Assembly (NCBI RefSeq): GCF_001921215.1
Contig: NZ_MSIF01000015.1
Span: 124,001 to 188,000 of the forward strand
Reading direction: 5' to 3'
Length of the DNA stretch: 64,000 nucleotides
DNA from: Actinophytocola xinjiangensis
GTDB lineage: Bacteria > Actinomycetota > Actinomycetes > Mycobacteriales > Pseudonocardiaceae
The position numbers were made by a program, and so were the translations under genes. The notes beneath the pieces were generated by a model. It saw nothing but the letters and a program-made list of their open reading frames with translations. It was not told the DNA's origin and made no database searches. Below, in pieces: positions 7,432 through 18,165 of the stretch (its first letter is position 1; each line of letters begins with the position of its first letter).

Positions 7432-8031
7432 ATGGCGCGGCGGAACGACCAGCGACGCGCGGCTCTCGTCGACGCGGCGATCGAGGTACTGGCCAGGGAA
7501 GGAGCCCGTGGCCTGACCTTCCGGGCCGTGGACGCCGAGGCCGCCGTGCCCGCCGGCACCGCCTCGAACTACTTCGCCAACCGCGACGACCTGTTCACCC
7601 AGGCCGGCGCGCGGGTGTACGAACGCCTCCAGCCCGACGAGGCCACCATCGCCCGCCAGCGGACCGCCAGCCGCGACCGCGAGACCTACGCGGTCCTGAT
7701 GCGCGAACTCGTCGGCCGCGTCGCCGCCTTCCGCACCGGCTACCTGGCACTGCTGGAACTGCGCCTGGAAGCCACCCGCCGCCCCGAACTACGCAGGGTC
7801 CTCACCGAACGCGTCCGCGCCGACGTCGAGGCCAACGTCACCTACCACGAGGCCTCCGGTCTCCCCGGCGACGCCACGGCCGTCAAGCTGCTGATCCTGA
7901 CCCTGAACTGGCTGATCGTCGAACAACTCACGCTCCCGGACGTGTTCACCGAGGTCGAGCGCGAACAGCTGGTGACGGCCGCGGTGGACCGCATCGTCGC
8001 CGACCACCGGACCGGTCAGGACACGGCCTGA
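7432..8031 (+). CDS. TetR-family transcriptional regulator
   Basis: A 199-residue TetR-type repressor. The N-terminal helix-turn-helix reads AALVDAAIEVLAREGARGLTF then AGTASNYFANRDDLF (residues 11-60). The C-terminal helical domain likely binds a ligand. ATG chosen with GGAG nine nt upstream. It is divergent from the RibD-like reductase across a perfect inverted repeat, the usual layout for a TetR repressor controlling itself and its neighbour. Ligand unknown. Confidence 0.9.
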   Translation: MARRNDQRRAALVDAAIEVLAREGARGLTFRAVDAEAAVPAGTASNYFANRDDLFTQAGARVYERLQPDEATIARQRTASRDRETYAVLMRELVGRVAAFRTGYLALLELRLEATRRPELRRVLTERVRADVEANVTYHEASGLPGDATAVKLLILTLNWLIVEQLTLPDVFTEVEREQLVTAAVDRIVADHRTGQDTA

Positions 8032-8046
8032 GGCAACGGCTCGCCG

Positions 8047-8103
8047 GTCTCCAGCAGTGGTGACCAGGTTGGCGGCCTCCAGCACGGTGAGGTGTTCGCT
8101 GGC
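8047..8103 (-). pseudogene. Possible ArsR helix-turn-helix remnant
   Basis: Directly after the GtrA-like stop codon the same frame reads [16 protein letters not shown], which resembles the recognition helix and following turn of ArsR-family repressors (SEH.TVLR.AGLVT). No start, wing or other ArsR part is present. It could be a fossil from a deleted regulator or chance. Length is only about 19 codons, so confidence is low. Confidence 0.3.
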
Positions 8104-8517
8104 TCAGGAGCGGACCCGGAAGACCACGGTCCGCAGCATCACGAAGTTGATCACCGTGGCGGTGCCCTGGGCGACCACCCAGGCCAGCGGGATCTGCCAA
8201 CGGCCGGGCGGCAGCAGCGCCAGCAGCAGCGCGTTGGTCCCCACGTTCACGAAGAACGTCACCGTGTACAGCGCCACGAACCCGCCCAGCTGACCGGCGC
8301 CGCCGGTGCGCCCGGCGGCGAAGGTGAACCGCCGGTTGAGGAAGAACGCGGTCGTGGTCCCGGCGACGAAACTCAACGCCTTCGCCAGGTGCACCCACAG
8401 GTCCAGGGCCAGCAACCCCTGGTAGACACCGAAGTCGACCACCGCGCAGAACCCGCCGATCAGCACGAACCGGGTGAGCTGGTTGACCAGCCCGATCTTC
8501 GGCACGTCCGTGACCAC
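8104..8517 (-). CDS. GtrA-like membrane protein
   Basis: A 137-residue protein with four membrane helices and the GtrA signature: [17 protein letters not shown] at the N-terminus, [18 protein letters not shown] mid-protein and [10 protein letters not shown] at the end. In mycobacteria the GtrA-like Rv3789 sits beside dprE1 and has been proposed to take part in handling decaprenyl-phosphoarabinose or in arabinan assembly. Here it is divergent from dprE1 with a 45-nt gap, which supports the same role. GTG start. Confidence 0.85.
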   Translation of the reverse strand: MVTDVPKIGLVNQLTRFVLIGGFCAVVDFGVYQGLLALDLWVHLAKALSFVAGTTTAFFLNRRFTFAAGRTGGAGQLGGFVALYTVTFFVNVGTNALLLALLPPGRWQIPLAWVVAQGTATVINFVMLRTVVFRVRS

Positions 8518-8562
8518 GACGCGATTCTAGAGACCAACGCCCCGCCCCGTACCCTCGGTGCG

Positions 8563-9924
8563 GTGAAGCCAGGACATGACGAGCTGGCCAGGCTCACCGG
8601 TTGGGGACGTACCGCGGCGACCACCGCTCACGTGGTCGCGACGAGCGACATCGAGGCCATCGCCACGGTCGTCCGGAAGGCCGGTGACCGAGGGGTCATC
8701 GCCAGGGGGCTGGGCCGCAGCTACGGCGACCCGTCGCAGAACGCCGGCGGGGTCGTGGTCGACATGACCGCGCTGGACCGGATCCACCGGGTCGACGCGG
8801 ACGCCGCCGTGGTCGAGGTCGACGCCGGGGTCTCGCTGGACACGCTGATGCGCACACTGCTGCCCTTCGGCCTGTGGCTGCCGGTACTGCCCGGCACCCG
8901 CCAGGTCACCGTCGGCGGCGCCATCGGCTGCGACATCCACGGCAAGGCCCACCACGTCGAGGGCAGCTTCGGCGACCACGTGCGGTCGCTGGACCTGCTC
9001 ACCGCCGACGGCGAGGTCACCACCCTGACCCCCGAGGGCCCCGACCCCGACCTGTTCTGGGCGACGGTCGGCGGCATGGGCCTGACCGGCATCGTGCTGC
9101 GCGCGACGCTGGACCTCAACCGCGTGGAGACCGCGTACTTCCTCGTCGACACCGACCAGATCGGCGGCCTGGACGAGCTGATGGCCCGCCAGTCGGTCGA
9201 CGACGAGTCCTATGTGGAGTCCGTGAGCTGGTTCGACGCGGTGACCACCGGCGAGCACCTTGGCCGGGGAATCCTCACCAGGGCCAACCACGCGCGCGTC
9301 GACCAGCTGCCCAAACGCCGCCGCGCCACCCCGTTGAAGTTCGACGCCCCGCAGCTGCTGACCGTGCCGAACGTGTTCCCCCCCGGCATGCTCAACAAGC
9401 TCACCGCGAAGATCTTCAGCGAGGCGTGGTACCGCAAGTCGCCGACGCGGCACGGGTCGGTGCAGAACATCACCCAGTTCCTGCACCCGCTGGACATCAT
9501 CGGCGAGTGGAACCGGGGCTACGGCCCGCACGGGTTCCTGCAGTACCAGTTCGTGGTGCCGTTCGCGGCCGAGCACGTGATCCGCCGGACCGTCGAGCTG
9601 ATCACCGAGGCCGGGCACGTGTCGGTGCTCAACGTGCTCAAGCGTTTCGGGGCCGCGAACCCCGCGCCGCTGTCGTTCCCCATGCCCGGCTGGACGCTGT
9701 GCGTCGACCTGCCGATCCGCGCCGGCCTGCACGAGCTGTGCGAGGAGTTGGACCGCCTGGTCCTCGACGCCGGCGGCCGGCACTACCTGGCCAAGGAGTC
9801 CCGCGCGAGCGCCGAGGTCGTGCAGCGCGGCTATCCACGGATCGACGAGTGGCGCAAGGTGCGCGCGGCCGTCGACCCCCACGGTGTTTTCGCTTCGGAC
9901 ATGTCGAGAAGGTTGAGCCTGTGA
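8563..9924 (+). CDS. dprE1: Decaprenylphosphoryl-beta-D-ribose 2'-oxidase DprE1
   Basis: A 453-residue FAD-dependent oxidase that converts decaprenyl-phospho-ribose to the 2'-keto intermediate, the first epimerisation step to the arabinan donor. The N-terminal FAD domain (VAO/GlcD fold) shows [33 protein letters not shown] and [17 protein letters not shown]. The substrate domain contains [13 protein letters not shown], whose Cys380 matches the cysteine that benzothiazinones modify in the mycobacterial enzyme, and the active-site lysine in YLAKES (Lys411). GTG start. Its stop overlaps the dprE2 start (GTGA). Confidence 0.95.
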   Translation: MKPGHDELARLTGWGRTAATTAHVVATSDIEAIATVVRKAGDRGVIARGLGRSYGDPSQNAGGVVVDMTALDRIHRVDADAAVVEVDAGVSLDTLMRTLLPFGLWLPVLPGTRQVTVGGAIGCDIHGKAHHVEGSFGDHVRSLDLLTADGEVTTLTPEGPDPDLFWATVGGMGLTGIVLRATLDLNRVETAYFLVDTDQIGGLDELMARQSVDDESYVESVSWFDAVTTGEHLGRGILTRANHARVDQLPKRRRATPLKFDAPQLLTVPNVFPPGMLNKLTAKIFSEAWYRKSPTRHGSVQNITQFLHPLDIIGEWNRGYGPHGFLQYQFVVPFAAEHVIRRTVELITEAGHVSVLNVLKRFGAANPAPLSFPMPGWTLCVDLPIRAGLHELCEELDRLVLDAGGRHYLAKESRASAEVVQRGYPRIDEWRKVRAAVDPHGVFASDMSRRLSL

Positions 9925-10676
9925 TTGACGCGGTCGGAAATCCCCAGTCCCTGCTGCTGCTGGGCGGCACGTCGGAGATCGGCCTCGCGGTGGCGCTGCG
10001 GTACGCGCGGCGCCGCGCCCTGCGGGTGGTCCTGGCGGCCCGCCCGTCACCGCGCCTGGACGACGCCGCCGCGCGCCTGCGCGAAGCCGGCGCCACAGTG
10101 TCCACAGTAGACTTCGAGGCGACGGACCTGGCGTCCCACCCGGCGGTCCTGGACAAGGCCTTCGCCGACGGCGACATCGACGTCACGGTGGTCGCCTTCG
10201 GCCTGCTCGGCGACGCCGAACAGCTGTGGCAGGACCACGCGCGGGCCGTCGAACTGGCCCAGGTGAACTACACCGCCCCCGTGTCGGTCGGCGTGGCGCT
10301 CGCGGAACGCCTGCGGCGCCAGGGACATGGCCGGGTCGTCGTCCTGTCGTCGGTGGCCGGCGAACGCGTCCGCCGCTCCAACTTCGTCTACGGCTCCACC
10401 AAGGCCGGCATGGACGGGTTCTACCTGGGTCTCGGTGAGGCCCTGCGCCCCGAGGGCATCACCGTCACGGTCGTGCGCCCGGGTTTCGTGCACACCAAGA
10501 TGACCGAGGGCCTCAAACCCGCCCCCCTGGCGACCACGGCCGACGCCGTCGCCGAGGTGGTCGTGGACGCGGTGCACAAGCGCAAGGACCTGGTGTGGGC
10601 CCCGGCGGCGTGGCGCGTGGTGATGTCGGTGCTGCGACACGTGCCGCGCGTGATCTTCCGCCGCCTGCCCATCTAG
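9921..10676 (+). CDS. dprE2: Decaprenylphosphoryl-2-keto-ribose reductase DprE2
   Basis: A 251-residue short-chain dehydrogenase/reductase that uses NADH to reduce the DprE1 product to decaprenyl-phospho-arabinose. The coenzyme motif is [15 protein letters not shown] (residues 14-28). Catalytic Ser is in VVLSSVAGE and the YxxxK pair in VYGSTKAG. Length matches the mycobacterial enzyme. The GTG start overlaps the dprE1 stop by four bases, so the two are translationally coupled. It converges with the next gene and overlaps its end by four bases. Confidence 0.94.
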   Translation: MIDAVGNPQSLLLLGGTSEIGLAVALRYARRRALRVVLAARPSPRLDDAAARLREAGATVSTVDFEATDLASHPAVLDKAFADGDIDVTVVAFGLLGDAEQLWQDHARAVELAQVNYTAPVSVGVALAERLRRQGHGRVVVLSSVAGERVRRSNFVYGSTKAGMDGFYLGLGEALRPEGITVTVVRPGFVHTKMTEGLKPAPLATTADAVAEVVVDAVHKRKDLVWAPAAWRVVMSVLRHVPRVIFRRLPI

Positions 10677-11338
10677 CGCTTCGTCCAGACCTGATAACTG
10701 ATGGTCAGTTCGCGGAGTTCACCGTTCTGATCAGTGGCGATGTCCTTGATCCGGACAAGTCCGGTGTTCTCGAAGTCGGTTTTGACGCAGATCTCGCTGC
10801 CGACACCAAGGGATGCGAGCGGGAGTTTCCCCACGCGCCGGGCTGATTCATCGGTCAGCCCGGCGAGACAGGACGTATGGCCGCCAGCTGATTCTCGACC
10901 AAGGAGGAGCAGGCGCGGCTTGTCGTCGCCTGTGTGGATTCCCTCCTCGTCCACCACGACATCTCCAAGCTCCCCGCAGCGGGGAGGACCGACTCGGGGC
11001 CACATGTCGCCCCAACCAGGACAGCCGGTGTCGAGATCTATCTTGTCCTCGTCGTTCGTGTCGACCATGCGGGAGACCCGTAGCACGTAGGTGTCGGTCG
11101 CGATGGCGGGACGCGGCTCCTCGTCCAGTTCTCGCGTCCCGATCGCAGTCGTGTTCTCGTCAGGCTCGGACTGGAACACGAAGTTCATGACCGCCGTCGC
11201 TGCCACCAGGACACCCAGAGCGATGAACAGATGAATATTCCTGAGCCACTGTGGACGAGGGACCCAGTTCGCCATGACGCCGGCCAGTAACGCCAACACA
11301 CCGATGACGATCCAGTTGATCAGCGACATCCCGGGCAT
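10673..11338 (-). CDS. Membrane-anchored protein of unknown function
   Basis: A 221-residue protein with two N-terminal hydrophobic helices ([20 protein letters not shown] and [21 protein letters not shown]) and a roughly 160-residue hydrophilic tail. The tail carries paired cysteines ([29 protein letters not shown]) that could form disulfides if it is outside the cell. I do not recognise the family. Codon choice includes more A/T-ending codons than the flanking wall genes, hinting at later acquisition, which is only an impression. It overlaps the convergent dprE2 by four bases. Confidence 0.6.
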   Translation of the reverse strand: MPGMSLINWIVIGVLALLAGVMANWVPRPQWLRNIHLFIALGVLVAATAVMNFVFQSEPDENTTAIGTRELDEEPRPAIATDTYVLRVSRMVDTNDEDKIDLDTGCPGWGDMWPRVGPPRCGELGDVVVDEEGIHTGDDKPRLLLLGRESAGGHTSCLAGLTDESARRVGKLPLASLGVGSEICVKTDFENTGLVRIKDIATDQNGELRELTISYQVWTKR

Positions 11339-11398
11339 TCTGCCAGAAGATCGTCCGGCTGGACGGGGTCACGATGGGCGGCGGTGGGGACCGGAGCG

Positions 11399-11677
11399 TC
11401 AGAGCCAGGTCAGTTCGATGTCGCCGGTCATGGCGTAGCGGTGGGCGGCTCGTTCGGCGGAGTCGGAGTAGTAGGTGACCGAGTCGTTGGGGAGGTAGAG
11501 CAGTGCCTTGCGGGACGGGGCGAAGTCCATGCCCCAGCCCAGGATCTCGCGCTCGGTCACGGCGTCGATGCCGTGAAGGGCGAACAGGCGGGGACGACGG
11601 GTGACGGCCAACTCCGCTATCTGAAGACGGCGGACGTTGGGGTCGAGTTCCGCTGGTGAAGGAGCCGCGTTTTTCAT
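11399..11677 (-). CDS. Small protein (92 aa) divergent from the XRE regulator
   Basis: A 92-residue soluble protein with no signal peptide and no recognised motif; it contains FALHGIDAVTEREILGWGMDF and ends with GDIELTWL. It is divergent from the XRE/DUF5753 regulator with an 89-nt gap, a position where accessory proteins of WhiJ-like systems often lie. Function unknown. Confidence 0.5.
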   Translation of the reverse strand: MKNAAPSPAELDPNVRRLQIAELAVTRRPRLFALHGIDAVTEREILGWGMDFAPSRKALLYLPNDSVTYYSDSAERAAHRYAMTGDIELTWL

Positions 11678-11766
11678 GCCGTTAACGCTGGCACGTTGCA
11701 GGCGGCGACAGCAATGTGCCTGATCGAGTGATTGAGTTTCACGGTTGGGGGGTCGATATCCCCGTC

Positions 11767-12615
11767 ATGACGGAAAACCCCAACCCCAGCGTTCGGTCCC
11801 GGCAGGTCTCCATTCAGCTTCGCGGGTTGCGCGAGGATCGTGGACTCAGCGGAGCGGCGGTCGCGAAGGCGCTGGGCATGTCGCCCAGCAAGATCAGTCG
11901 GATCGAGACCGGGGCGCGCGGGCTGAGCGTGGACGATGTCGCCGCGCTGCTCGGCCACTACAAGGTACCCGAGTCGCAGCGGGCCCAGATCCTGGACCAG
12001 GTAAGGAAATCCGGAGAACGCGGCTGGTGGGAGAGCCAGGGCCTTGGCCTGCCGGAACTCTGGCAGGCACTGATCAACTTCGAGTCCCGCGCCACCCGAA
12101 TCCAGAACTACGAAGCACTTTTCATCCCCGGGCTTCTGCAAACAGACGAATACACCGAGGCGATTATTCGCAGTATCAACAAGACCCTGAGCAAGGCGGA
12201 GCTGACCAACCTGGTCGCCTCCCGGCGCGCCCGGCAGGCAGTGCTCAACCGCCGGGAACTCCAGTTCCTAGCCGTGGTCGACGAAGGCGCCTTGCGCCGT
12301 CCAATGACGGAGAGTGGCATCATGCGCCGTCAACTACGCCATCTGGTGGACTCTGGCGAACGACCGAACGTCACGGTTCGTGTCGTTCCCTTGCGCGTCG
12401 GGCAACACGCCGGGATGCAGGGTCCGTTCGCAGTCCTAGACTTCTTCGAGGAGCCCAGCCTCACCTATATCGAGAACCACCACGTCGGCATGTTCCTCGA
12501 TGAGAAGGAAGACATTGCGGCCTACCGCCTGGCGTTGGGCAATATCCTGAACTCGGCACTGGAACCGGCCGAGTCAGCAGAGCTGATGTCTGCGTTGGCT
12601 GACGGAAACGACTAA
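11767..12615 (+). CDS. XRE-family regulator with DUF5753 domain (WhiJ-like)
   Basis: A 282-residue regulator. The N-terminal XRE helix-turn-helix spans about residues 15-70 (LRGLREDRGLSGAAVAKAL, SPSKISRIETGARG). The rest is DUF5753: WWESQG, ESRATRIQNYEALFIPGLLQT and RLGVLDF-like strands near the end. WhiJ-type regulators in Streptomyces act in development together with a small DUF397 partner. The partner gene follows here, its SD lying over this gene's stop, so the pair forms a single unit. Confidence 0.9.
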   Translation: MTENPNPSVRSRQVSIQLRGLREDRGLSGAAVAKALGMSPSKISRIETGARGLSVDDVAALLGHYKVPESQRAQILDQVRKSGERGWWESQGLGLPELWQALINFESRATRIQNYEALFIPGLLQTDEYTEAIIRSINKTLSKAELTNLVASRRARQAVLNRRELQFLAVVDEGALRRPMTESGIMRRQLRHLVDSGERPNVTVRVVPLRVGQHAGMQGPFAVLDFFEEPSLTYIENHHVGMFLDEKEDIAAYRLALGNILNSALEPAESAELMSALADGND

Positions 12616-12626
12616 TGGGAGGCGCC

Positions 12627-12935
12627 ATGTACGCGCTGGACCTGCGCGAGGCACGGTGGCGCAAGAGCAGCCGCAGCAGCGCGAACGCCAACTGCGTTGA
12701 GATCGCGCACGTTGGGCAGTGGCACAAGAGCAGTCACAGCTCGGCGAACGCGGACTGCGTCGAGGTGGCCAACGCGTGGCGCAAGAGCAGCCACAGCACC
12801 GACAACGCCAACTGTGTTGAGGTCGGGTTCACTGGACCGGCTGTCGCTGTGCGGGACTCGAAGAACACCGAGGGACCCGCACTCGCGTTCCCGGTGACCG
12901 GCTGGACCACGTTCCTGACCAGCAGCACCCGCTGA
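12627..12935 (+). CDS. DUF397 protein with three copies of the core motif
   Basis: A 102-residue DUF397 protein, the usual partner of WhiJ-like XRE regulators. A normal family member has one core of the form WRKSS.S..N..CVEV followed by a VAVRDSK...LAF tail. Here the core occurs three times: WRKSSRSSANANCVEI, WHKSSHSSANADCVEV and WRKSSHSTDNANCVEV, then a single VAVRDSKNTEGP tail. Repeat spacing in DNA is about 63 and 57 nt, pointing to tandem duplication. The ATG with GGGAGG upstream is preferred to an ATG overlapping the previous stop. Confidence 0.88.
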   Translation: MYALDLREARWRKSSRSSANANCVEIAHVGQWHKSSHSSANADCVEVANAWRKSSHSTDNANCVEVGFTGPAVAVRDSKNTEGPALAFPVTGWTTFLTSSTR

Positions 12936-12939
12936 CCGA

Positions 12940-12973
12940 TCGGCGAGGGGTCCCCACCGGGACCCCTCGCCGA
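12940..12973 (+). terminator. Strong hairpin terminator after the XRE/DUF397 unit
   Basis: A 15-bp perfect stem (TCGGCGAGGGGTCCC against its complement) with a four-nt CACC loop begins 5 nt after the DUF397 stop. No long T-tract follows, as is common in actinobacteria. Confidence 0.75.
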
Positions 12974-12974
12974 G

Positions 12975-13078
12975 TTGTCCACAGGCCCCACTCGGCACTC
13001 TCGAAACCGTCGGTGCTGCGCGATAGACTGGAAAACGGGGGGATCCCCGTGGCCTGACCAGGCAAAACACGGGAAATC
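12975..13078 (+). other. Intergenic element: DnaA-box-like site plus TAGACT motif and hairpins
   Basis: TTGTCCACA (12975-12983, matching the actinobacterial DnaA-box consensus) is followed 49 nt later by TAGACTGGAAAACGGGGGG (13024-13042), CCCC, and the hairpin arms CCCGTG...CACGGG enclosing CCTG-A-CCAGG. Almost the same 19-mer, with a DnaA-box-like site at the same distance, occurs at 59025-59095. TAGACT fits a -10 box (TANNNT). It may be a promoter with a structured RNA, or a protein-binding site. No ORF explains it. Confidence 0.4.
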
Positions 13079-13114
13079 GGGATAGCTGCTGGGAAAGAGG
13101 GCCGCGCGAAGCGG

Positions 13115-14029
13115 TCACACGAAGGACGACAGGGCCACGCAGCCCACCCACGCGACGCCGAGGACCTGCAACACCCTGTCCCGGAACGCGATCTCCTCCG
13201 GCTCACCGGCGTTGCCGCCGTCGACGTCGACCGCGTACCTCAGTACCGCGACGACGAACGGGACGATCGAGATCACCGACCACACCGAGTCCGTGCCCGT
13301 TCCCGTCCGGATCTCGAACGCCCACAGGGCATACGCCATGATCATGATCGCGGCGGACGTGGCCCAGACGAACCTCAGGTAGCTCGACGAGTACTTCGCC
13401 AGCGACGACCTGATCTCGGCCCCGGTCCGCTCGTACAACACGATCTCCGCGTACCGCTTGCCCGCCACCATGAACAGCGACCCGAACGCCGTGACCAGCA
13501 GGAACCACTGTGACAGCGGCAACTCCGCCGCCGCGCCACCGGCGATCGCGCGCAGCAGGAACCCGGACGCGACGATGCACAGGTCGATCACCGGCTGGTG
13601 CTTGAGGCCGAAGCAGTAACCCAACTGCACGGCCGCGTACACGCCGATCACCACCAGCAGCCGCCAGCCCGACACCATCGACACCGCGAACGAACCCAGG
13701 AACAGCACCCCGGCGATCACGTACGCCGTGCGCACCGGCACCACACCGGCGGCGATCGGACGGTTGCGCTTGGTCGGGTGCGCGCGGTCGGCCTCGACGT
13801 CGATCGCGTCGTTGACCAGGTAGACCGCCGAGGACACCAGGCAGAACGCGACGAACGCCACCAGCGCGTCGAACACGACCTCCGGGTGGAACACCGGGTC
13901 GGCCGCGTACGCCGCGAACGGCGCCGCCAGCACCAGCACGTTCTTCACCCACTGGCGCGGGCGCGCGGTCCGCACCACGCCCCGCATCAGGCCCTGCGGC
14001 GCCACGCTCACCTCGGCGGTGTCACTCAC
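13115..14029 (-). CDS. ubiA: Decaprenyl-phosphate phosphoribosyltransferase (UbiA family)
   Basis: A 304-residue integral membrane prenyltransferase of the UbiA fold with about eight or nine helices. The first Asp-rich motif is NDAIDVEADRAHPTKRNRP (about residues 73-91), matching the mycobacterial Rv3806c enzyme that transfers phosphoribose from PRPP to decaprenyl phosphate. It is the committed step to the arabinan donor. RPRQWVKN near the N-terminus is another family mark. It overlaps the upstream PAP2 gene by four bases in the order glf, PAP2, ubiA. Confidence 0.92.
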   Translation of the reverse strand: MSDTAEVSVAPQGLMRGVVRTARPRQWVKNVLVLAAPFAAYAADPVFHPEVVFDALVAFVAFCLVSSAVYLVNDAIDVEADRAHPTKRNRPIAAGVVPVRTAYVIAGVLFLGSFAVSMVSGWRLLVVIGVYAAVQLGYCFGLKHQPVIDLCIVASGFLLRAIAGGAAAELPLSQWFLLVTAFGSLFMVAGKRYAEIVLYERTGAEIRSSLAKYSSSYLRFVWATSAAIMIMAYALWAFEIRTGTGTDSVWSVISIVPFVVAVLRYAVDVDGGNAGEPEEIAFRDRVLQVLGVAWVGCVALSSFV

Positions 14030-14600
14030 CTCGTGCGTCTCCTGTTCCCCAACCGCCGGCGGACCAGGCCGCCGACGGCCGCGCCCAGCGCCGAACCGGC
14101 GAGGACATCGGTCGGATAGTGCACGCCGAGCACCAGTCGGGAGACCAGCATCGGCGCGACCAGGGCGGGGACCAGGTTCCGGCCGGTCAGGCCGGAGTAG
14201 ACCACGGCGGCGGCCGTGGTCGACGTCGCGTGCGAGGACGGGAACGACAGCCGGCTCGGCGTGGACACCAGCACCGCGACCGACTCGTCGTCCGGGCGCT
14301 GGCGGCGCACCACGCGCTTGACGGCGATCGACGCGGCGTGTGCGGCGACGACGCCGACCGCACCGGTCAGCCAGTCGCGCCGGCGGTCACGGTCGATCGC
14401 CGCGCCGAGCAGGCCGGCGGCGAACCAGCCGGCGGCGTGCTCGCCGAACAGCGACAGCCCGCGCGCGGCGGCCACCACCGGCGGCCGGCCGATCGCGCGC
14501 TGCACCCCGGCGAGCGCGGTGACCTCGAACGACCTGTCCGCCCGCGCCGGGGGTGCCGGCGATTCGACCACGCGCAGCACCCTCGGCGCGGCGGCGGTCA

Positions 14601-14601
<1 letters not shown>
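14026..14601 (-). CDS. PAP2-family phosphatase, probable decaprenylphosphoryl-5-phosphoribose phosphatase
   Basis: A 191-residue membrane phosphatase with the three PAP2 signatures: KRVVRRQRP (about 93-101), SFPSSHA with the catalytic His region (about 119-125) and SRLVLGVHYPTD (about 153-164). The mycobacterial neighbour Rv3807c has the same position next to ubiA and is the proposed enzyme removing the 5-phosphate from decaprenyl-phospho-phosphoribose. It overlaps ubiA by four bases and glf by one base, so the three are co-translated. Confidence 0.88.
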
Positions 14602-16456
<1,855 letters not shown>

Positions 16457-16484
16457 GGGGGCGGCGTACCCGCCCCGGACATGG

Positions 16485-16518
16485 GAGAACCCCCGCGCTC
16501 CCCAACGCGGGGGTTCTC
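16485..16518 (-). terminator. Hairpin between the LLM oxidoreductase and HhH-GPD genes
   Basis: GAGAACCCCCGCG (16485-16497) and its exact complement (16506-16518) form a 13-bp stem with an 8-nt loop, 113 nt past the LLM stop. It probably ends that minus-strand transcript. Confidence 0.65.
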
Positions 16519-16631
16519 GCACCCCTACCCCTGTTGTCCCCCAGTGATCCCCTTTTTCTTCCCTCCGGCTTGCGCCTCGTCAACAGAGACGCGCGGTGTT
16601 CCATCCCCGTTCCGTGCGCCACATCACTTAC

Positions 16632-17501
16632 TCACCGGTAGGGCAGAACGTCCGCCGCGACCCGCTCCAGGACCGACAGGCGGCCCGCGTAGACGCCGTC
16701 CTCGCGGGGCCAGTGGGTGGTCACGTCGGTGAACCCCAGTTCGGCGGCGCGGCCCAGGGCGTCGCGGAAGTACTCGACGCTGGTCAGGGAGAACGTGGGG
16801 GCCGAGTCCAGGGACAGGTGACGGTCGACCGTGCGTCCCGGCGCCGTTTCGGCCAGGACGTCGTCGAAGCGGCGGACCCGCTCGGCGACCGCCGCCCACC
16901 ACTGGTCGACGGTGTCGGCCGCGCAGTAGGTCACCCAGCCCTGGCCGTGACGCGCGGCCAGGCGCATCGTGCGCGGGCCGTTCGCGGCGATCACGAACGG
17001 CAGCCGGGGGTGCTGCACGCAGCCGGGCGCCGTGCGGGCCTCGACGGCCGAGAAGTACTCGCCGCGCGCGGTGGTGCGTTCGTTGGTCAGCAGGGCGTCG
17101 AGCTGCTCGACGAACTCGGTGAACCGGTCGGCCTGGGCGCGCGGGGGCAGCGGCTCGTGGCCCAGCACCTCGGTGTCGTAGCCCTGGCCAACGCCCGCGC
17201 CGATGCCCAGGGTGATCCGGCCGTTGGACACGTCGTCCAGGGTCAGCAGGCTGCGGGCGAAGGGCACCGGCTGGCGGAAGTTCGGCGAGGCGACCATCGT
17301 GCCCAGGCGGATCCGGCGGGTCACCATCGCCGCCGCCGTCAGCGTGGGCACCGCGTCGAACCACGGTCCGTCGACCAGGGTGCGCCAGCCGAGGTGGTCG
17401 TAGGTCCAGGCGCTGTCGAAGCCGTAGGTCTCGGCCGCCCGCCATCTCGGCTCGGCGAGCAGCCAGCGGTACTCGGGAAGGATCACGATGCCGACGCGCA
17501 T
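16632..17501 (-). CDS. LLM-class F420-dependent oxidoreductase
   Basis: A 289-residue luciferase-like (TIM barrel) protein. It starts MRVGIVILPEYRW; DSAWTYDHLGW, RRIRLGTMVASPNFRQPVPFARSL, GRITLGIGAGVGQGYD and ADRFTEFVEQLDALL are the family landmarks for F420/FMN binding. Members oxidise or reduce varied substrates; this one is not identified. ATG start preferred over a TTG seven codons upstream. Monocistronic, with a hairpin downstream. Confidence 0.88.
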   Translation of the reverse strand: MRVGIVILPEYRWLLAEPRWRAAETYGFDSAWTYDHLGWRTLVDGPWFDAVPTLTAAAMVTRRIRLGTMVASPNFRQPVPFARSLLTLDDVSNGRITLGIGAGVGQGYDTEVLGHEPLPPRAQADRFTEFVEQLDALLTNERTTARGEYFSAVEARTAPGCVQHPRLPFVIAANGPRTMRLAARHGQGWVTYCAADTVDQWWAAVAERVRRFDDVLAETAPGRTVDRHLSLDSAPTFSLTSVEYFRDALGRAAELGFTDVTTHWPREDGVYAGRLSVLERVAADVLPYR

Positions 17502-17532
17502 ACCGGTTCCCACGTCCGTCAACGCTAGCCGA

Positions 17533-18114
17533 TCAGTACGGCCGATACCCGCCCTGTGGATAACCCTGTGGATAACCTGGGGGTTGACCGTACTGGGCGA
17601 GGCGGCGCTGGTAGCCGCGCATCGCCCGGCCGGTGCCCGGCAGCACCACCACCACGGTCGCCGCGATCCACAGCAACAGCGACACCAGCACCATCGCGAT
17701 GTACTCCCCGCCGCCGTCGGCCAGCAGCTTGATCACCGCGTACAGGTAGTACACGCTGGTCAGCGCGCCGACGAAGGCCAGCAGCCAGCGCACGACATCC
17801 ACCCTCGCCAGCAGCACCAGGCCCAGCGACAGCGACGAGCAGGCCACCGACATCGTCACCGAGATGGCGAAGTCCAGGTTGCCGGTGAACTCCTCGGAGA
17901 ACGCCGCCCCGACCAACGCCACCAGCATGTCCACGTTGTCCGAGGTGCCGTTCCAGCCGACGATCGCGATGACCAGTGCCAGCACCCCGGCGACGAGGAA
18001 CAGGCCGGCCGCCGCGTAGGCCAGCGCGTTCGTCGGTCCCGCCGGCCGGTAGGGCCCATACGGTGGGTACCCAGGCTGTTGCGGGTAGTGGCCGTACTGT
18101 GGTGGATAGCTCAC
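17533..18114 (-). CDS. Pro/Tyr/Gly-tailed four-helix membrane protein
   Basis: A 193-residue protein. The N-terminal 27 residues are rich in P, Y and Q (SYPPQYGHYPQQPGYPPYG), four membrane helices follow (residues 30-160), and the C-terminus is again PQGYPQGYPQGGYRPY. Such tails are common in actinobacterial membrane proteins of unknown function. The C-terminal repeat is encoded by two tandem CCCTGTGGATAA units. GTG start. It is divergent from the HAD hydrolase with a 51-nt gap. Confidence 0.75.
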   Translation of the reverse strand: MSYPPQYGHYPQQPGYPPYGPYRPAGPTNALAYAAAGLFLVAGVLALVIAIVGWNGTSDNVDMLVALVGAAFSEEFTGNLDFAISVTMSVACSSLSLGLVLLARVDVVRWLLAFVGALTSVYYLYAVIKLLADGGGEYIAMVLVSLLLWIAATVVVVLPGTGRAMRGYQRRLAQYGQPPGYPQGYPQGGYRPY

Positions 18115-18165
18115 CTGGGGAACGGTAGTGCGCCATCGCCGGTCACGGACAGGAATGATGGGTCC

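Noticed and set aside
17555-17575. Two tandem TGTGGATAA sites (DnaA-box-like)
   Set aside because: They fall in codons of a PQGYPQGYPQ tail repeated in the protein; no dnaA or dnaN is near, so an origin is not supported.
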